A DNA stretch of 64,000 nt from Ochrobactrum teleogrylli (lineage in GTDB: Bacteria; Pseudomonadota; Alphaproteobacteria; Rhizobiales; Rhizobiaceae). The position numbers and the translations under genes are program-made. Positions 34,866 to 45,927 of this stretch are shown here, one piece after another. The stretch covers positions 124,001 to 188,000 of the forward strand of contig NZ_VEWL01000006.1 of the NCBI RefSeq assembly GCF_006376685.1. The letters are read 5' to 3'. The first letter of the stretch is position 1, and every line of letters begins with the position of its first letter. The notes beneath the pieces were generated by a model that did not search any database, was not told the origin of the DNA, and saw only the letters and a program-made list of their open reading frames with translations.

Positions 34866-36338
34866 TCAGTTTCCCTTCCCGCCGCGATAGATATTTACGC
34901 CGAGTTCGCGGATTTTCTTGCGCAGCGTATTGCGGTTGAGACCGAGCAGGTCCGCCGCCTTGATTTGGTTGCCGCGCGTTGCCGTCAGGCAAGCCAGAAT
35001 CAGGGGATATTCGAGTTCGGCCAGCACACGGTGATAAAGCCCCGGCGGCGGCAGATCGGCACCGAACGAAGCGAAATAACGCTGCATGTTTTGCTCGACG
35101 GCTTGCGAAATCGTGATGTTTTCCGCATCACCTGCCACTGCCGGAATGCTGTCGGGCTTCGACATTTCCGCCTTCAGCTCGGTTTCGATGATTTCCGGCG
35201 AAATCTCTTCCTGCGGATAGAGCGCGGCTAGCCTGCGCACCAGATTTTCCAGTTCGCGCACATTGCCCGGCCATGGATAGCGTCGCATCATGTCGAGACC
35301 GGCATTGGTAATGCGCTTTTCAGGCAAGCCCTCTTCGGCGGCGCGCTTGAAGAAATGGCGCACAAGATCAGGCACATCCTCGCTGCGCTCACGCAACGGC
35401 GGCAGCCGCAGCGGCACCACATTAAGCCGGTAATAAAGATCCTCGCGGAAAAGACCCTGCGCGATCAGCTGGCGCAAATCCTTGTTGGTCGCTGCCACGA
35501 TGCGCACATCGGTCTTGATCGGCGTACGCCCGCCGACGGTCATGTATTCGCCCTGCTGCAACACGCGAAGCAGACGCGTTTGGGCTTCCATCGGCATATC
35601 GCCAATTTCATCAAGAAAAAGCGTACCGCCATTGGCCTGCTCGAAGCGACCACTGGACCGATTCTGCGCGCCGGTGAAAGCGCCCTTCTCGTGGCCGAAC
35701 AGTTCGGACTCGATCAGATCACGCGGGATCGCCGCCATATTGATAGCAACGAATGGTCCTTTGCGGCGACGGCCATATTCATGCAAGGCGCTTGCGACCA
35801 GCTCCTTGCCGGTGCCGGATTCGCCCGTGACCATCATGGTGAGGTCCGTCTGCATCATACGCGCCAGAACGCGGTAGATTTCTTGCATGGCGGGCGAACG
35901 GCCGACAAGAGGCATGTTCTCGCCCGGCTCGTCGTGCATCACCGAAGCCGGCTTATGTTTTGGTTCAGACAGCGCGCGTCCGACAATATTGATCAGTTCC
36001 GTCAGGTCGAACGGTTTTGGCAGATATTCATAAGCGCCCGCTTCCGAGGCGCGAATGGCCGTCATGAAGGTGTTCTGGGCGCTCATCACCACAATCGGCA
36101 ATTCCGGTCGCATCTTCTTGATGCGCGGCAGAAGGTCGAAGGCGTTTTCGTCCGGCATCATGACATCGGTAATCACCAGATCGCCGTCGCCTGCCGCCAC
36201 CCAACGCCAAAGCGAAGCGGCGTTCGAAGTGACCCGCACATCGTAACCGGCCCGGGAAAGCGCCTGATTGAGCACAGTGCGGATCGCCGCATCGTCATCC
36301 GCCACCAATACGGTTCCCGTCGGGCGTCCTGCTATCAT
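34866..36338 (-). CDS. ntrC: Nitrogen regulation response regulator NtrC
   Basis: A 490-residue sigma-54-dependent activator. The receiver domain has the acidic pocket ADDD (14-16) and phospho-acceptor Asp58 in VITDVMMP. The AAA+ domain has Walker A GESGTGKE near residue 175, the sigma-54-contacting GAFTGA loop near 223, and [10 protein letters not shown]. The C-terminal Fis-type helix-turn-helix ends [20 protein letters not shown]. Its start overlaps the ntrB stop (ATGA). Under nitrogen limitation it activates glutamine synthetase and related genes. Confidence 0.96.
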   Translation of the reverse strand: MIAGRPTGTVLVADDDAAIRTVLNQALSRAGYDVRVTSNAASLWRWVAAGDGDLVITDVMMPDENAFDLLPRIKKMRPELPIVVMSAQNTFMTAIRASEAGAYEYLPKPFDLTELINIVGRALSEPKHKPASVMHDEPGENMPLVGRSPAMQEIYRVLARMMQTDLTMMVTGESGTGKELVASALHEYGRRRKGPFVAINMAAIPRDLIESELFGHEKGAFTGAQNRSSGRFEQANGGTLFLDEIGDMPMEAQTRLLRVLQQGEYMTVGGRTPIKTDVRIVAATNKDLRQLIAQGLFREDLYYRLNVVPLRLPPLRERSEDVPDLVRHFFKRAAEEGLPEKRITNAGLDMMRRYPWPGNVRELENLVRRLAALYPQEEISPEIIETELKAEMSKPDSIPAVAGDAENITISQAVEQNMQRYFASFGADLPPPGLYHRVLAELEYPLILACLTATRGNQIKAADLLGLNRNTLRKKIRELGVNIYRGGKGN

Positions 36339-37480
36339 GCGTCGTCTCCGGTATAATCAGTCGTGAGTTTGCGCGCTGGCGAAGCAATATCCGAGCTTTT
36401 CCAGGCAGGCATGAGAATGCGGAAAGTGGTGCGCGAGGGATGGCTGTCGCATTCGATAATGCCGCCGTGATCGCCGATGATTTTCGCCACCAGTGCCAGT
36501 CCAAGGCCCGAACCGTTGGTTTTGGTCGTCACAAACGGATCGAAGAGATGCGGCAGCATATCCTGCGGCACTCCGGGCCCATTGTCGTGCACGCAGAATT
36601 CCAGCGGCAGCGCAACGCGGTCGCGTGCGCCCGGCACCTGAAGCCGGATACCGGGACGGTACGCCGTCGAGAGAAGGATTTCTCCGTGGTCGCGGTCGCC
36701 AATGGCCTCAGAGGCGTTCTTCACCAGATTGAGAAACACCTGCACAAGCTGGTCGCGATTGGCGAAAACCGGCGGCAGTGAGGGATCGTAATCTTCCGAG
36801 AAGCGAATATGCCGCGCAAACCCGTTGCGGGCCACGGCCTTTACATGGTCCAGAACCGCGTGAATATTCACAGCTGTGCGCTCGATGGGGCGTTCGTCAG
36901 AGAAAACCTCCATCCGGTCCACGAGCGATACGATACGGTCGGTTTCATCGGTAATGAGTCGCGCCAGCGCGCGATCCTCGTCGCCCACCACCTGTTCAAG
37001 CAACTGCGCCGCACCGCGAATGCCCGATAGCGGGTTCTTGATTTCATGCGCCAGCATCGAGGCCAACCCGGTCACTGAACGCGCAGCGCCGCGATGGGTC
37101 ATCTGGCGGTCGATCTTTTCCGCCATGGTCTTTTCCTTGAAAAGAATGACCACGGCGCCCTGCATTTCAACAACGGGCGCGACATAGAGATCGACAATGC
37201 GTTCCGCACCAAGACGCGGCGAAGAAATATCGACGCGATATTCATTGACCGGCATCTGGCTAGCGCGAACCTGATCGATAAGCGCCAGAAGCGGGCTGCC
37301 AAACGGCAGAAAACTTTCCAGCCGGTTGCGCGCCAATATGGACGAACCCGAGCGGAAGAACTGCTCGCCGTCCAGATTGGCATAAACGATGTGATTGTCA
37401 GGCCCAACCATAATGACCGGCTGGCTGATCGCATCCAGTATGACCGACGGGATGCTGCCCTTTTCATCTCTTTCGCGCAT
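36335..37480 (-). CDS. ntrB: Nitrogen regulation sensor kinase NtrB
   Basis: A 381-residue cytosolic two-component kinase/phosphatase acting on NtrC, controlled by PII proteins. A PAS domain is at the N-terminus ([22 protein letters not shown]), the phospho-His is in the H box [20 protein letters not shown], the N box is in [14 protein letters not shown], and the G boxes are in DNGPGVP and [13 protein letters not shown]. The ATG at 37480 shares its A with the dusB stop (TGATG), so translation is coupled. The frame is open upstream to 37618 but that part belongs to dusB. Confidence 0.95.
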   Translation of the reverse strand: MRERDEKGSIPSVILDAISQPVIMVGPDNHIVYANLDGEQFFRSGSSILARNRLESFLPFGSPLLALIDQVRASQMPVNEYRVDISSPRLGAERIVDLYVAPVVEMQGAVVILFKEKTMAEKIDRQMTHRGAARSVTGLASMLAHEIKNPLSGIRGAAQLLEQVVGDEDRALARLITDETDRIVSLVDRMEVFSDERPIERTAVNIHAVLDHVKAVARNGFARHIRFSEDYDPSLPPVFANRDQLVQVFLNLVKNASEAIGDRDHGEILLSTAYRPGIRLQVPGARDRVALPLEFCVHDNGPGVPQDMLPHLFDPFVTTKTNGSGLGLALVAKIIGDHGGIIECDSHPSRTTFRILMPAWKSSDIASPARKLTTDYTGDDA

Positions 37481-38502
37481 CAGGCGACCTTTCTGAACGC
37501 CGATTTCAACTCTGGCGCATCCGTCGTCCGCGCCGCGAAAATCCGGCGCAGCACTTCCACCACCTTTGCGGGATCGGTCAGCGTCATCACTTCCGCCTTG
37601 TCTGCTGAGGTCGAACACTCTCCAGCGTGACGATCCAGATACCAGCCAAGGTGCTTGCGCGCATGGCGAATACCCGTTTTGCTACCATAATGGTCGAGCA
37701 TATCTTCGTAATGCATTATAATATAATCGCTAATCTCTGTTCCATCTTGAGACGACAAGGCACTGCCCGCGATCGAGCCCGGCAACCATGGCTGCCCATA
37801 GGTAGCGCGCCCGACCATCACCGCGTCGGCACCCGACCGGCGGCGAACCTCTTCCGCATCTTCACGCGACGTCACATCGCCATTGGCGACGAGCGGAATT
37901 TTCACCGCATCGCGCACGGCGCGAATGGCGTCCCAGTCGGCATGACCTTCATAGAACTGGCAGCGGGTGCGGCCATGCACCGTCACCATCGCAATACCGG
38001 CATCCTCGGCCCGTTTGGCCAGTTCCGGCGCATTGATGCTGTTTTCGTCCCAGCCAAGCCGCATTTTCAATGTGACCGGCACGTTGACCGCTGCCACTGT
38101 TGCTTCGACAAGCGTCATGGCGTGATCCAGATCGCGCATCAAGGCAGAGCCGGAATAACCGCCCGTCACCTTTTTGGCGGGGCAGCCCATATTGATATCG
38201 ATGATATCAGCGCCCTCGCCCTCGGCAATCCTGGCCGCCTCGCCCATCCAATGCGCTTCACGCCCGGCAAGCTGAACCACATGCGTGCCCAGTCCTTCGC
38301 CCGACAGGCGCAGCAGGCTTTCCTTGTGACGATTGCAGAGTTCCGCGCTGGCCACCATTTCCGAAACGACCATACCCGCTCCGGCGGCGGCAGCACGCTT
38401 GCGAAACGGCAGATCGGAGACGCCTGACATCGGCGCCAGAAAAACGCGATTCTTGAGCACCACGCCGCGGATATCCAAGGGCTGATCGATAGAAGTCACC
38501 AA
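37480..38502 (-). CDS. dusB: tRNA-dihydrouridine synthase DusB (NifR3)
   Basis: An FMN enzyme reducing uridines in the tRNA D-loop. The start of the barrel ([22 protein letters not shown]) and the catalytic Cys in [21 protein letters not shown] are clear, as are [14 protein letters not shown] and [11 protein letters not shown]. The 340-residue length is normal. Known as nifR3, it is the classic first gene of the dusB-ntrB-ntrC operon in alphaproteobacteria. The reading starts with TTG (38502) or the adjacent GTG (38499), with AGG 6-9 nt upstream; no ATG fits. Confidence 0.94.
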   Translation of the reverse strand: MVTSIDQPLDIRGVVLKNRVFLAPMSGVSDLPFRKRAAAAGAGMVVSEMVASAELCNRHKESLLRLSGEGLGTHVVQLAGREAHWMGEAARIAEGEGADIIDINMGCPAKKVTGGYSGSALMRDLDHAMTLVEATVAAVNVPVTLKMRLGWDENSINAPELAKRAEDAGIAMVTVHGRTRCQFYEGHADWDAIRAVRDAVKIPLVANGDVTSREDAEEVRRRSGADAVMVGRATYGQPWLPGSIAGSALSSQDGTEISDYIIMHYEDMLDHYGSKTGIRHARKHLGWYLDRHAGECSTSADKAEVMTLTDPAKVVEVLRRIFAARTTDAPELKSAFRKVA

Positions 38503-38655
38503 TAAATGCCTATTTCATGTGCATGATGCATAACGCACACACTTTAATCAGTTCATCTTTTGAACGCAAGGAAAAGCGCATAGATTAAGCGATAAATCAA
38601 TTGCAGTCTGGCATTTGTCGATGCAAGGCATTATTCGGCTTCAAAGCGATCCGTT

Positions 38656-39870
38656 TTGGCAAAGGCAAAGATCATTTCGAAAACAGCAGCGGTCATTGTG
38701 GCAGCCGGCCGGGGCGAACGGGCGGGGCAAAGCGTCGAAGGGCCGAAGCAATATCGGCGCATCGGCGGCGAAGCCGTGCTCGCGCGCACCTTGCGCGCCT
38801 TTACCGACTGCACATTGGTCGACGAGATCGTCGTCGTCATTCATCCGGACGATCTCGCGCTTTATGAACGCGCCATACCAGAAAGCCACAAAGATGCGAT
38901 CGTCGTCACCGGCGGCCCCACACGGCAGGAATCCACACGGCTGGGCCTCCTCGCCCTCAAGGACCACGCGCCGGATTATGTGATGATCCATGACGGCGTA
39001 CGCCCCTTTATCACGCAAGCACTGCTCGAACGCATCGTCGGCAATCTGACGCCGGAAGAAGGCGTCCTCCCCGCGCTGGCCGTTTCGGACACGCTGAAAC
39101 AATCCGCCATCGATGGCACGGTCAAGACCACCGTTCCCCGCGCCGGTCTGTTCGCGGCACAGACCCCGCAGACATTTCCCTATGCGCCTATACTCGAAGC
39201 GCATGAAAAAGCCTTCGCCATTCGTCGCACCGATTTCACCGACGACGCCGCCATCGCCGAATGGCAGGGCCTCGCCGTGCGCATCATCGAAGGCTCGGCT
39301 GACAATACGAAGCTTACCTGGGCAAAGGACATTGAAATGGCAGACAAGCGCCTGCGGCAAGACCATGCCGCCTTTCCGGATATTCGCACGGGCAATGGCT
39401 ATGACGTCCATTCCTTCGAACCGGGCGACCATGTCACGCTGTGCGGCGTGAAAATCCCGCATGAAGCAAAGCTCAATGGCCATTCTGACGCCGATGTGGC
39501 GCTCCATGCCCTGACCGACGCCCTGCTCGCCACGCGCGGCGCTGGCGATATCGGCACGCACTTCCCGCCATCGGACCCACAATGGAAGGGCGCGGCCTCG
39601 CGCATCTTCATCGAGCACGCCGCCAAAATCGTTCGTGAAGCTGGCGGGCGCATCGCCAATGTCGATGTGACGCTGATCAGCGAGGCGCCGAAGGTCGGGC
39701 CGCATCGCGCCGCGATGACGGAGGCGCTCTGCGACATGCTGGGCATTGCCGCCGACCGCGTTTCCATCAAGGCAACCACCAACGAAAAGCTTGGCTTCGT
39801 CGGCCGCCGCGAAGGCATTGCAGCCATCGCCACCGCCACCGTCATTTATCCCGGCGAGGTGCCGGAATGA
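38656..39870 (+). CDS. ispDF: Bifunctional IspD/IspF isoprenoid synthesis enzyme
   Basis: A fused enzyme of the methylerythritol phosphate pathway. IspD (residues 1 to about 230) has the nucleotide-binding [15 protein letters not shown] and HDGVRPF; IspF (about 245-404) has the metal-binding [22 protein letters not shown] and [13 protein letters not shown]. The fusion is typical of alpha- and epsilon-proteobacteria. No ATG or GTG is available before the conserved N-terminus: I took the TTG at 38656, but AAAGG lies 8 nt before an ATT at 38674, which could be the real start. It overlaps cinA by ATGA. Confidence 0.93.
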   Translation: MAKAKIISKTAAVIVAAGRGERAGQSVEGPKQYRRIGGEAVLARTLRAFTDCTLVDEIVVVIHPDDLALYERAIPESHKDAIVVTGGPTRQESTRLGLLALKDHAPDYVMIHDGVRPFITQALLERIVGNLTPEEGVLPALAVSDTLKQSAIDGTVKTTVPRAGLFAAQTPQTFPYAPILEAHEKAFAIRRTDFTDDAAIAEWQGLAVRIIEGSADNTKLTWAKDIEMADKRLRQDHAAFPDIRTGNGYDVHSFEPGDHVTLCGVKIPHEAKLNGHSDADVALHALTDALLATRGAGDIGTHFPPSDPQWKGAASRIFIEHAAKIVREAGGRIANVDVTLISEAPKVGPHRAAMTEALCDMLGIAADRVSIKATTNEKLGFVGRREGIAAIATATVIYPGEVPE

Positions 39871-40364
39871 CCCGTCTCGTCGCCGAAAAGCAGGCCATCG
39901 CCACACTGGAAGCCTGCCGCAAGGCTGGCGTGATGATCGCGACCGCAGAATCCTGCACCGGCGGCCTTATAGCCGGTGCCCTGACCGATATTGCCGGTTC
40001 GTCCGACGTGGTGGATCGCGGCTTCGTCACTTATTCCAACGAAGCCAAGCACGACATGATCGGTGTGCCAATGGAGCTGATCAACCGCGTCGGCGCAGTC
40101 TCGAAGGAAGTGGCGATTGCCATGGCCGAAGGCGCGCTGAAACATTCGCGTGCGGGCATCAGCATCGCGGTGACCGGCGTTGCCGGTCCAGGCGGCGGCT
40201 CGGAAGAAAAGCCCGTCGGGCTCGTCCATATCGCCTCCGCGCGCAACGGCCAGCCAACGCTGCATCGGGAATGCCGTTTCGGCCCGAAAAGCCGTGCTGA
40301 AATTCGCCATGCAACGGTTCTTGCCGCGCTGGAACTGGTGCTGACAAATTTGCGCAAGGCATAA
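39867..40364 (+). CDS. pncC: CinA C-terminal domain protein, nicotinamide-nucleotide amidohydrolase
   Basis: A 165-residue single-domain CinA-C/PncC protein, which deamidates nicotinamide mononucleotide in the NAD salvage cycle. The family signature [20 protein letters not shown] is at residues 28-47, followed by [16 protein letters not shown] and [20 protein letters not shown]. It lacks the N-terminal MoCF domain of full-length CinA. It is coupled to ispDF by ATGA, a pairing common in Rhizobiales. Confidence 0.92.
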   Translation: MTRLVAEKQAIATLEACRKAGVMIATAESCTGGLIAGALTDIAGSSDVVDRGFVTYSNEAKHDMIGVPMELINRVGAVSKEVAIAMAEGALKHSRAGISIAVTGVAGPGGGSEEKPVGLVHIASARNGQPTLHRECRFGPKSRAEIRHATVLAALELVLTNLRKA

Positions 40365-40435
40365 CGCTCACGCATGTACTTTCCGCCCTGCCGCCCTATC
40401 CTCTACTTATCAGTTTAAGATGAGGAGCATAGGCA

Positions 40436-41176
40436 ATGCGGTTCAAAGGCAAAGTGGCCGTTGTTACGGGCGGGGCAAGTGGTATTGGGGAAGCGACGGT
40501 CCGGGCTTTTGTGCGCGAAGGCGCCAATGTCGTCATTGCCGATTATGCCGACCACGGCCAGCAACTTGCCGATGAACTTGCCGGTGAACACCAGCAGGCC
40601 ATTTTCATCAAGACAGACGTGACAAAAACCAAAGCTGTTCAGGAGCTTATCGCCCGAACAGTGGAAAATTACGGTCGTCTCGACATCATGTTCGCCAACG
40701 CCGGTATTGCTGCGGACGGACCAATCGACGAACTTGACGAAAGCGCGTGGCAGAAGACCATCGATATCAATCTGACCGGCGTTTATCTCTGTGATAAATA
40801 CGCAATCGACCAGATGCGGTCGCAAGGCGGCGGTGTCGTCGTCAATTGCGGCTCGATCCACAGCCATGCCGGCAAGTCTGGCGTGACCGCCTATGCCGCG
40901 GCAAAAGGCGGCGTGAAACTGCTGACCCAGACACTGGCTATCGATTATGGTACGCAGAATATCCGCGTAAATGCCGTCTGCCCCGGCTATATCGACACGC
41001 CACTTCTGAAAGATATTCCCGACGACAAGAAGGACGCTCTGGTTGCACTGCACCCGATGGGTCGCCTTGGCCGGGCCGAGGAAGTGGCAAGCGCTGTGCT
41101 CTTCCTCGCCAGCGACGAGTCCTCATTCATCACCGGGTCTTCGCTAATGGTCGATGGCGGTTATACGGCACAGTAA
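40436..41176 (+). CDS. SDR family oxidoreductase
   Basis: A 246-residue classical short-chain dehydrogenase. The cofactor motif TGGASGIGE, DxxD-type acidic residue in VIADYADH (prefers NAD), NAGIAADG, the catalytic Ser in CGSIHSH, YAAAK, and PGYIDTP are visible. TGSSLMVDGGYTAQ at the C-terminus is typical. GATGAGGAGC precedes the ATG. The substrate is unknown; many such enzymes are annotated generically as FabG-like. Confidence 0.88.
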   Translation: MRFKGKVAVVTGGASGIGEATVRAFVREGANVVIADYADHGQQLADELAGEHQQAIFIKTDVTKTKAVQELIARTVENYGRLDIMFANAGIAADGPIDELDESAWQKTIDINLTGVYLCDKYAIDQMRSQGGGVVVNCGSIHSHAGKSGVTAYAAAKGGVKLLTQTLAIDYGTQNIRVNAVCPGYIDTPLLKDIPDDKKDALVALHPMGRLGRAEEVASAVLFLASDESSFITGSSLMVDGGYTAQ

Positions 41177-41188
41177 AAAGCTGTTTGA

Positions 41189-41641
41189 TTATAGGCCGTA
41201 AATCTGGTCGGCGCGTTTTTCGAAAGCTTCCGAGAATTTCTTGAAGGCCAGATCGAACATCGTCCCCATCAGCAAGCCGAGTGTGCGGCTCTTGAATTCG
41301 TAGTCGATGAAGAACTCAACATCGCAATAGGCCGCATCCTCGGCAGGTTTGAACGTCCAGCGATTATCGAGATAGCGAAACGGGCCGTCGAGATATTTGA
41401 CGTCGATGACGTTCTCTTCCGGCTTCAGCAGCACCTGACTGGTGAAGGTCTCGCGGATGAGCTTGTAGCCGACCGTCATGTCAGCTATCAGCAAAGCCTT
41501 GCCGTCGCGCTCCTTGCGGGAGCGGATCGACAAGGCTTCGCACATGGGCAGAAATTCCGGGTATTTCTCGACATCCGCCACGAGTGCGAACATCTGATCG
41601 GCCCGGTGATGCACCCGTCTGACGGTCGTAAACTGCGGCAT
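41189..41641 (-). CDS. Coenzyme Q-binding START-domain protein (COQ10/RatA family)
   Basis: A 150-residue SRPBCC/START-fold protein. MPQFTTVRRVHHRADQMFALVADVEKYPEFLPMCEAL is typical of Coq10-like proteins (listed here as landmark: ADVEKYPEFLPMCEAL near residue 23). The family binds ubiquinone and supports respiration; some members are labelled RatA toxin homologues, but no antitoxin gene is adjacent. It follows lipA by six nt, in the same direction, so it may be the last gene of the pdh-lip operon. Confidence 0.88.
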   Translation of the reverse strand: MPQFTTVRRVHHRADQMFALVADVEKYPEFLPMCEALSIRSRKERDGKALLIADMTVGYKLIRETFTSQVLLKPEENVIDVKYLDGPFRYLDNRWTFKPAEDAAYCDVEFFIDYEFKSRTLGLLMGTMFDLAFKKFSEAFEKRADQIYGL

Positions 41642-41647
41642 GTCTAC

Positions 41648-42613
41648 TTATGACCGGTTGGCAATCTGCGCTTCGCGGGCGGCCTTGAGCTTTGCAAAAT
41701 CGTCGCCAGCGTGATGCGAAGAACGCGTCAGCGGGCTGGAGGCGACGAGCAGGAAGCCCTTTGTTTTGCCGATGGTTTCGAACGACTTGAATTCGTCCGG
41801 CGTCACGAAACGGATGACCGGATGGTGCTTGCGGGTCGGCTGCAGATACTGGCCGATGGTCATGAAATCCACATCCGCCGAACGAAGATCGTCCATCAGC
41901 TGCAGGATTTCATTCCGCTCTTCGCCGAGACCGACCATGATGCCGGACTTGGTGAAGATGGTCGGATCGAGTTCCTTGACGCGCTGCAACAGGCGGATCG
42001 AATGGAAATAGCGTGCGCCGGGGCGAACCTTCAGATAACGCGACGGCACGGTTTCCAGATTGTGGTTGAACACGTCGGGACGCGCCTTGACCACGATTTC
42101 CAACGCGCCTTCCTTGCGCAGGAAGTCCGGCGTCAGAATTTCGATGGTGGTCGCAGGCGTTGCAGCGCGAATGGCGCGAATGACATCGGCGAAATGCTGC
42201 GCACCGCCGTCTGCCAGATCGTCGCGATCCACCGAGGTAATGACCACATGGGTCAGGCCCATCTGCTTGACGGCCTTGGCGACATTTTCCGGCTCGTTGG
42301 GATCGAGCGGCGTCGGGATGCCGGTCGAAACATTGCAGAATGCGCAGGCGCGTGTGCAGATTTCGCCCATGATCATGAACGTGGCGTGCTTCTTTTCCCA
42401 GCACTCGCCGATATTCGGGCAGCCAGCTTCTTCACAGACGGTCACGAGCTTGTTGGAACGCACGATTTCGCGCGTTTCGCTATAGCCGCGCGAGACCGGA
42501 GCTTTGACGCGAATCCAGTCGGGCTTTTTCAGGACTTCATTGTCCGGGCGGTGCGCCTTTTCCGGGTGCCGCAGACGTCCGCTCTGGTTGACCGTATTGA
42601 GAACTGTAACCAT
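41648..42613 (-). CDS. lipA: Lipoyl synthase
   Basis: A radical SAM enzyme that inserts two sulfurs into octanoyl chains on lipoyl domains, completing the cofactor of pyruvate dehydrogenase encoded just upstream. The auxiliary cluster motif is [12 protein letters not shown] (C-x4-C-x5-C), the radical SAM motif is CTRACAFCN (C-x3-C-x2-C), and the C-terminal RSSHHAGD carries the essential Arg-Ser-Ser. The 321-residue length is normal. AGGAAACAGC precedes the ATG. A palindromic repeat lies between it and the upstream membrane-protein gene. Confidence 0.95.
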   Translation of the reverse strand: MVTVLNTVNQSGRLRHPEKAHRPDNEVLKKPDWIRVKAPVSRGYSETREIVRSNKLVTVCEEAGCPNIGECWEKKHATFMIMGEICTRACAFCNVSTGIPTPLDPNEPENVAKAVKQMGLTHVVITSVDRDDLADGGAQHFADVIRAIRAATPATTIEILTPDFLRKEGALEIVVKARPDVFNHNLETVPSRYLKVRPGARYFHSIRLLQRVKELDPTIFTKSGIMVGLGEERNEILQLMDDLRSADVDFMTIGQYLQPTRKHHPVIRFVTPDEFKSFETIGKTKGFLLVASSPLTRSSHHAGDDFAKLKAAREAQIANRS

Positions 42614-42631
42614 GCTGTTTCCTGCCTATCC

Positions 42632-42664
42632 GGAGCATGTTCCAAAAGAAAAGTGGAACGCTCC
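42632..42664. repeat. Palindromic repeat upstream of lipA
   Basis: GGAGC-AT-GTTCCA (42632-42644) pairs with TGGAACGCTCC (42654-42664) with a 2-nt bulge. The GAGCG/CGCTC ends resemble the palindrome at 57239-57273, so both may belong to a dispersed palindromic family; this needs whole-genome comparison. Confidence 0.5.
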
Positions 42665-42723
42665 TTAATTCGCTCCGGTCCTAAGCCCTGACCACAGACC
42701 TGTCAACTTGGACCATTTGCTAC

Positions 42724-42987
42724 TCATCGCCGCGCAGCCAGCCCGAGCGCCCTGAAAACCAGAGCCCAGATGAGCCCGAAGACCAGACCGCCAAAGCCAA
42801 GCGCCAAAGTCAGCGTCCAGACACCATACCAGCCCAAGAGCGCCATTCCGTTGACCGATATGGTGTTCCCGCCAAGCAGACTCAAGACGCCGGCTACAAA
42901 TCCGAGCGCCAGACCGATGACGGTACACCATTTTATGATCGGCCAGGCGGCGCGCCGCCATGGCCCTCCATTTTCGATCAGCGGAAT
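42724..42987 (-). CDS. Small two-helix membrane protein with apparent ATT start
   Basis: This minus-strand frame is open from a TAG just above 42994 to the stop at 42724 and contains no ATG, GTG or TTG at its start. It encodes about 87 residues: a polar N-terminus (PLIENGGPWRRAAWPIIKWC), a hydrophobic helix (TVIGLALGFVAGVLSLLGG), a short loop with NTISVNGM, and a second long hydrophobic Trp/Gly-rich helix (LLGWYGVWTLTLALGFGGLV) ending in a basic tail. An AGGAG lies six nt before an ATT at 42987, exactly where a start should be. It sits 17 nt after lpdA and before lipA, so it should be in that operon. The overlapping frame at 42665-42961 that does have an ATG encodes non-membrane, Arg/His/Trp-rich sequence and looks spurious. 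Function unknown. Confidence 0.65.
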   Translation of the reverse strand: MPLIENGGPWRRAAWPIIKWCTVIGLALGFVAGVLSLLGGNTISVNGMALLGWYGVWTLTLALGFGGLVFGLIWALVFRALGLAARR

Positions 42988-43004
42988 AGGCGTCTCCTAT
43001 TGCT

Positions 43005-44468
43005 TTAAGCGTTCAGCACACGTCCATAAGCGTCGAGTACGCTTTCCTTCATCATCTCCGAAAGGGTCGGATGCGGGAAGACCGAATGCATCAGCTCTTC
43101 TTCGGTGGTCTCAAGGTTCATGGCAATCACGAAACCCTGGATAAGCTCGGTGACTTCCGCGCCAACCATATGTGCGCCCAGAAGCTGACCGGTCTTCTTG
43201 TCGAAGATCGTCTTGACCAGACCCTGATCTTCACCCAGAGCAATCGCCTTGCCGTTGGCCGTGAAGGAATAGCGACCGACACGAATGTCGAAACCCTGTT
43301 CCTTGGCCTTGGCTTCCGTCAGACCAACCGAAGCGACCTGCGGATTGCAATAGGTGCAGCCCGGGATCTTGCCCTTGTCGAGCGAATGGACATTCGGAAG
43401 GCCTGCGATCTTTTCAACGCAGATCGTGCCTTCATGTTCGGCCTTGTGCGCCAGCATCGGCGGACCGGCAACATCGCCGATAGCGTAAATGCCTTCGACA
43501 TTGGTCTTGCCATAGCCGTCGATGACGATGCAGCCACGATCCGTCTTCACGCCGAGCGCTTCAAGGCCGAGATTCTCGATATTGCCCTGAACGCCAACCG
43601 CCGAAATCATCCGGTCGACCGTCAGCTTCTGCACCTTACCGTCCTTGGTTTCGATGGAAGCAGTGACGTTGTTGGCGCCCTTCTCCACTTTCGCCACCTT
43701 GGCGTCGGTGATGATCTTGAGGCCGCGCTTTTCAAGCTGCTTGCGAGCGATGGCGGAAATTTCCGCATCTTCCACCGGCATGATCTGCGGCATCACTTCC
43801 ACAACCGTCACATCGACGCCCATGTCGTGATAGAACGACGCGAATTCGATGCCGATAGCGCCCGAACCCATGACCAGCATCGACTTTGGCAGGTCCTGCG
43901 GCACCATGGCTTCGAAATAGGTCCAGATCAGCTTGCCGTCCGGCTCGATGCCAGGCAGTGCACGCGGACGCGCACCGGTGGCCACGATGATGTGCTTGGC
44001 CTTGTAGCTGCCCTCGCCCAGCACGCCCTTCGGCACCGGGTTCTGCGGCTGCATCGGCTGCTTCGACGTCTTGCCGACCGTGATTTCAGCAGGATTGGAG
44101 CCAGAAGCGCCTTTGACGAGCTTGGCTTCGCCCCAGATCACGTCGATCTTGTTCTTCTTCATGAGGAAGGCGACGCCGCCATTAAGACGGGCCGAAACGC
44201 CGCGCGAACGCTGCACGACGGCTTTCACGTCCGGCGTGATGGTGCCTTCGAGTTTCAGACCGTAATCCTTGGCGTGTTCGCCGAAATGCAGGATTTCCGC
44301 CGAACGCAGCAGTGCCTTGGTGGGAATGCAGCCCCAGTTGAGGCAGATACCACCCAGATGCTCGCGCTCGACAATAGCGGTCTTGAGACCCAGCTGTGCC
44401 GCACGGATTGCCGTCACATAGCCGCCGGGGCCAGATCCGATAACAATAACGTCGTAAATGTCGGCCAT
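43005..44468 (-). CDS. lpdA: Dihydrolipoamide dehydrogenase (E3)
   Basis: The flavoprotein E3 subunit that reoxidises lipoyl groups of the 2-oxoacid dehydrogenase complexes, reducing NAD. The FAD motif GSGPGG is at residues 11-16, the redox-active disulfide is Cys42-Cys47 in GGICLNWGCIPTKAL, the NAD motif is GSGAIGIEFASFY, and the His-Glu pair is in PHPTLSEMM near the C-terminus. The start MADIYDVIVIG gives 487 residues, the usual length. It is the fourth gene of the pdhA-pdhB-pdhC-lpdA cluster. Confidence 0.95.
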   Translation of the reverse strand: MADIYDVIVIGSGPGGYVTAIRAAQLGLKTAIVEREHLGGICLNWGCIPTKALLRSAEILHFGEHAKDYGLKLEGTITPDVKAVVQRSRGVSARLNGGVAFLMKKNKIDVIWGEAKLVKGASGSNPAEITVGKTSKQPMQPQNPVPKGVLGEGSYKAKHIIVATGARPRALPGIEPDGKLIWTYFEAMVPQDLPKSMLVMGSGAIGIEFASFYHDMGVDVTVVEVMPQIMPVEDAEISAIARKQLEKRGLKIITDAKVAKVEKGANNVTASIETKDGKVQKLTVDRMISAVGVQGNIENLGLEALGVKTDRGCIVIDGYGKTNVEGIYAIGDVAGPPMLAHKAEHEGTICVEKIAGLPNVHSLDKGKIPGCTYCNPQVASVGLTEAKAKEQGFDIRVGRYSFTANGKAIALGEDQGLVKTIFDKKTGQLLGAHMVGAEVTELIQGFVIAMNLETTEEELMHSVFPHPTLSEMMKESVLDAYGRVLNA

Positions 44469-44550
44469 AATTCTTGCCCTTATTCCTGAATGCGGAAAGG
44501 CCGCGCTTGTCCCTGCATGATCTACAAAGACAAGCGCGGCGTCAGTTCCA

Positions 44551-45912
<1,362 letters not shown>

Positions 45913-45927
45913 GTCCAGACCCTTTCG

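Noticed and set aside
41189-41641. Reading the COQ10/START protein as a RatA toxin of a toxin-antitoxin pair
   Set aside because: No antitoxin gene (RatB/YfjF-like) is adjacent, and position after lipA plus the Coq10-like sequence favour a quinone-binding housekeeping role.
42665-42961. A 98-codon minus-strand frame with an ATG between lpdA and lipA
   Set aside because: It is the +1-shifted shadow of the two-helix membrane protein frame; its translation is Arg/His/Trp-rich and non-hydrophobic and runs past the natural stop of the membrane frame.
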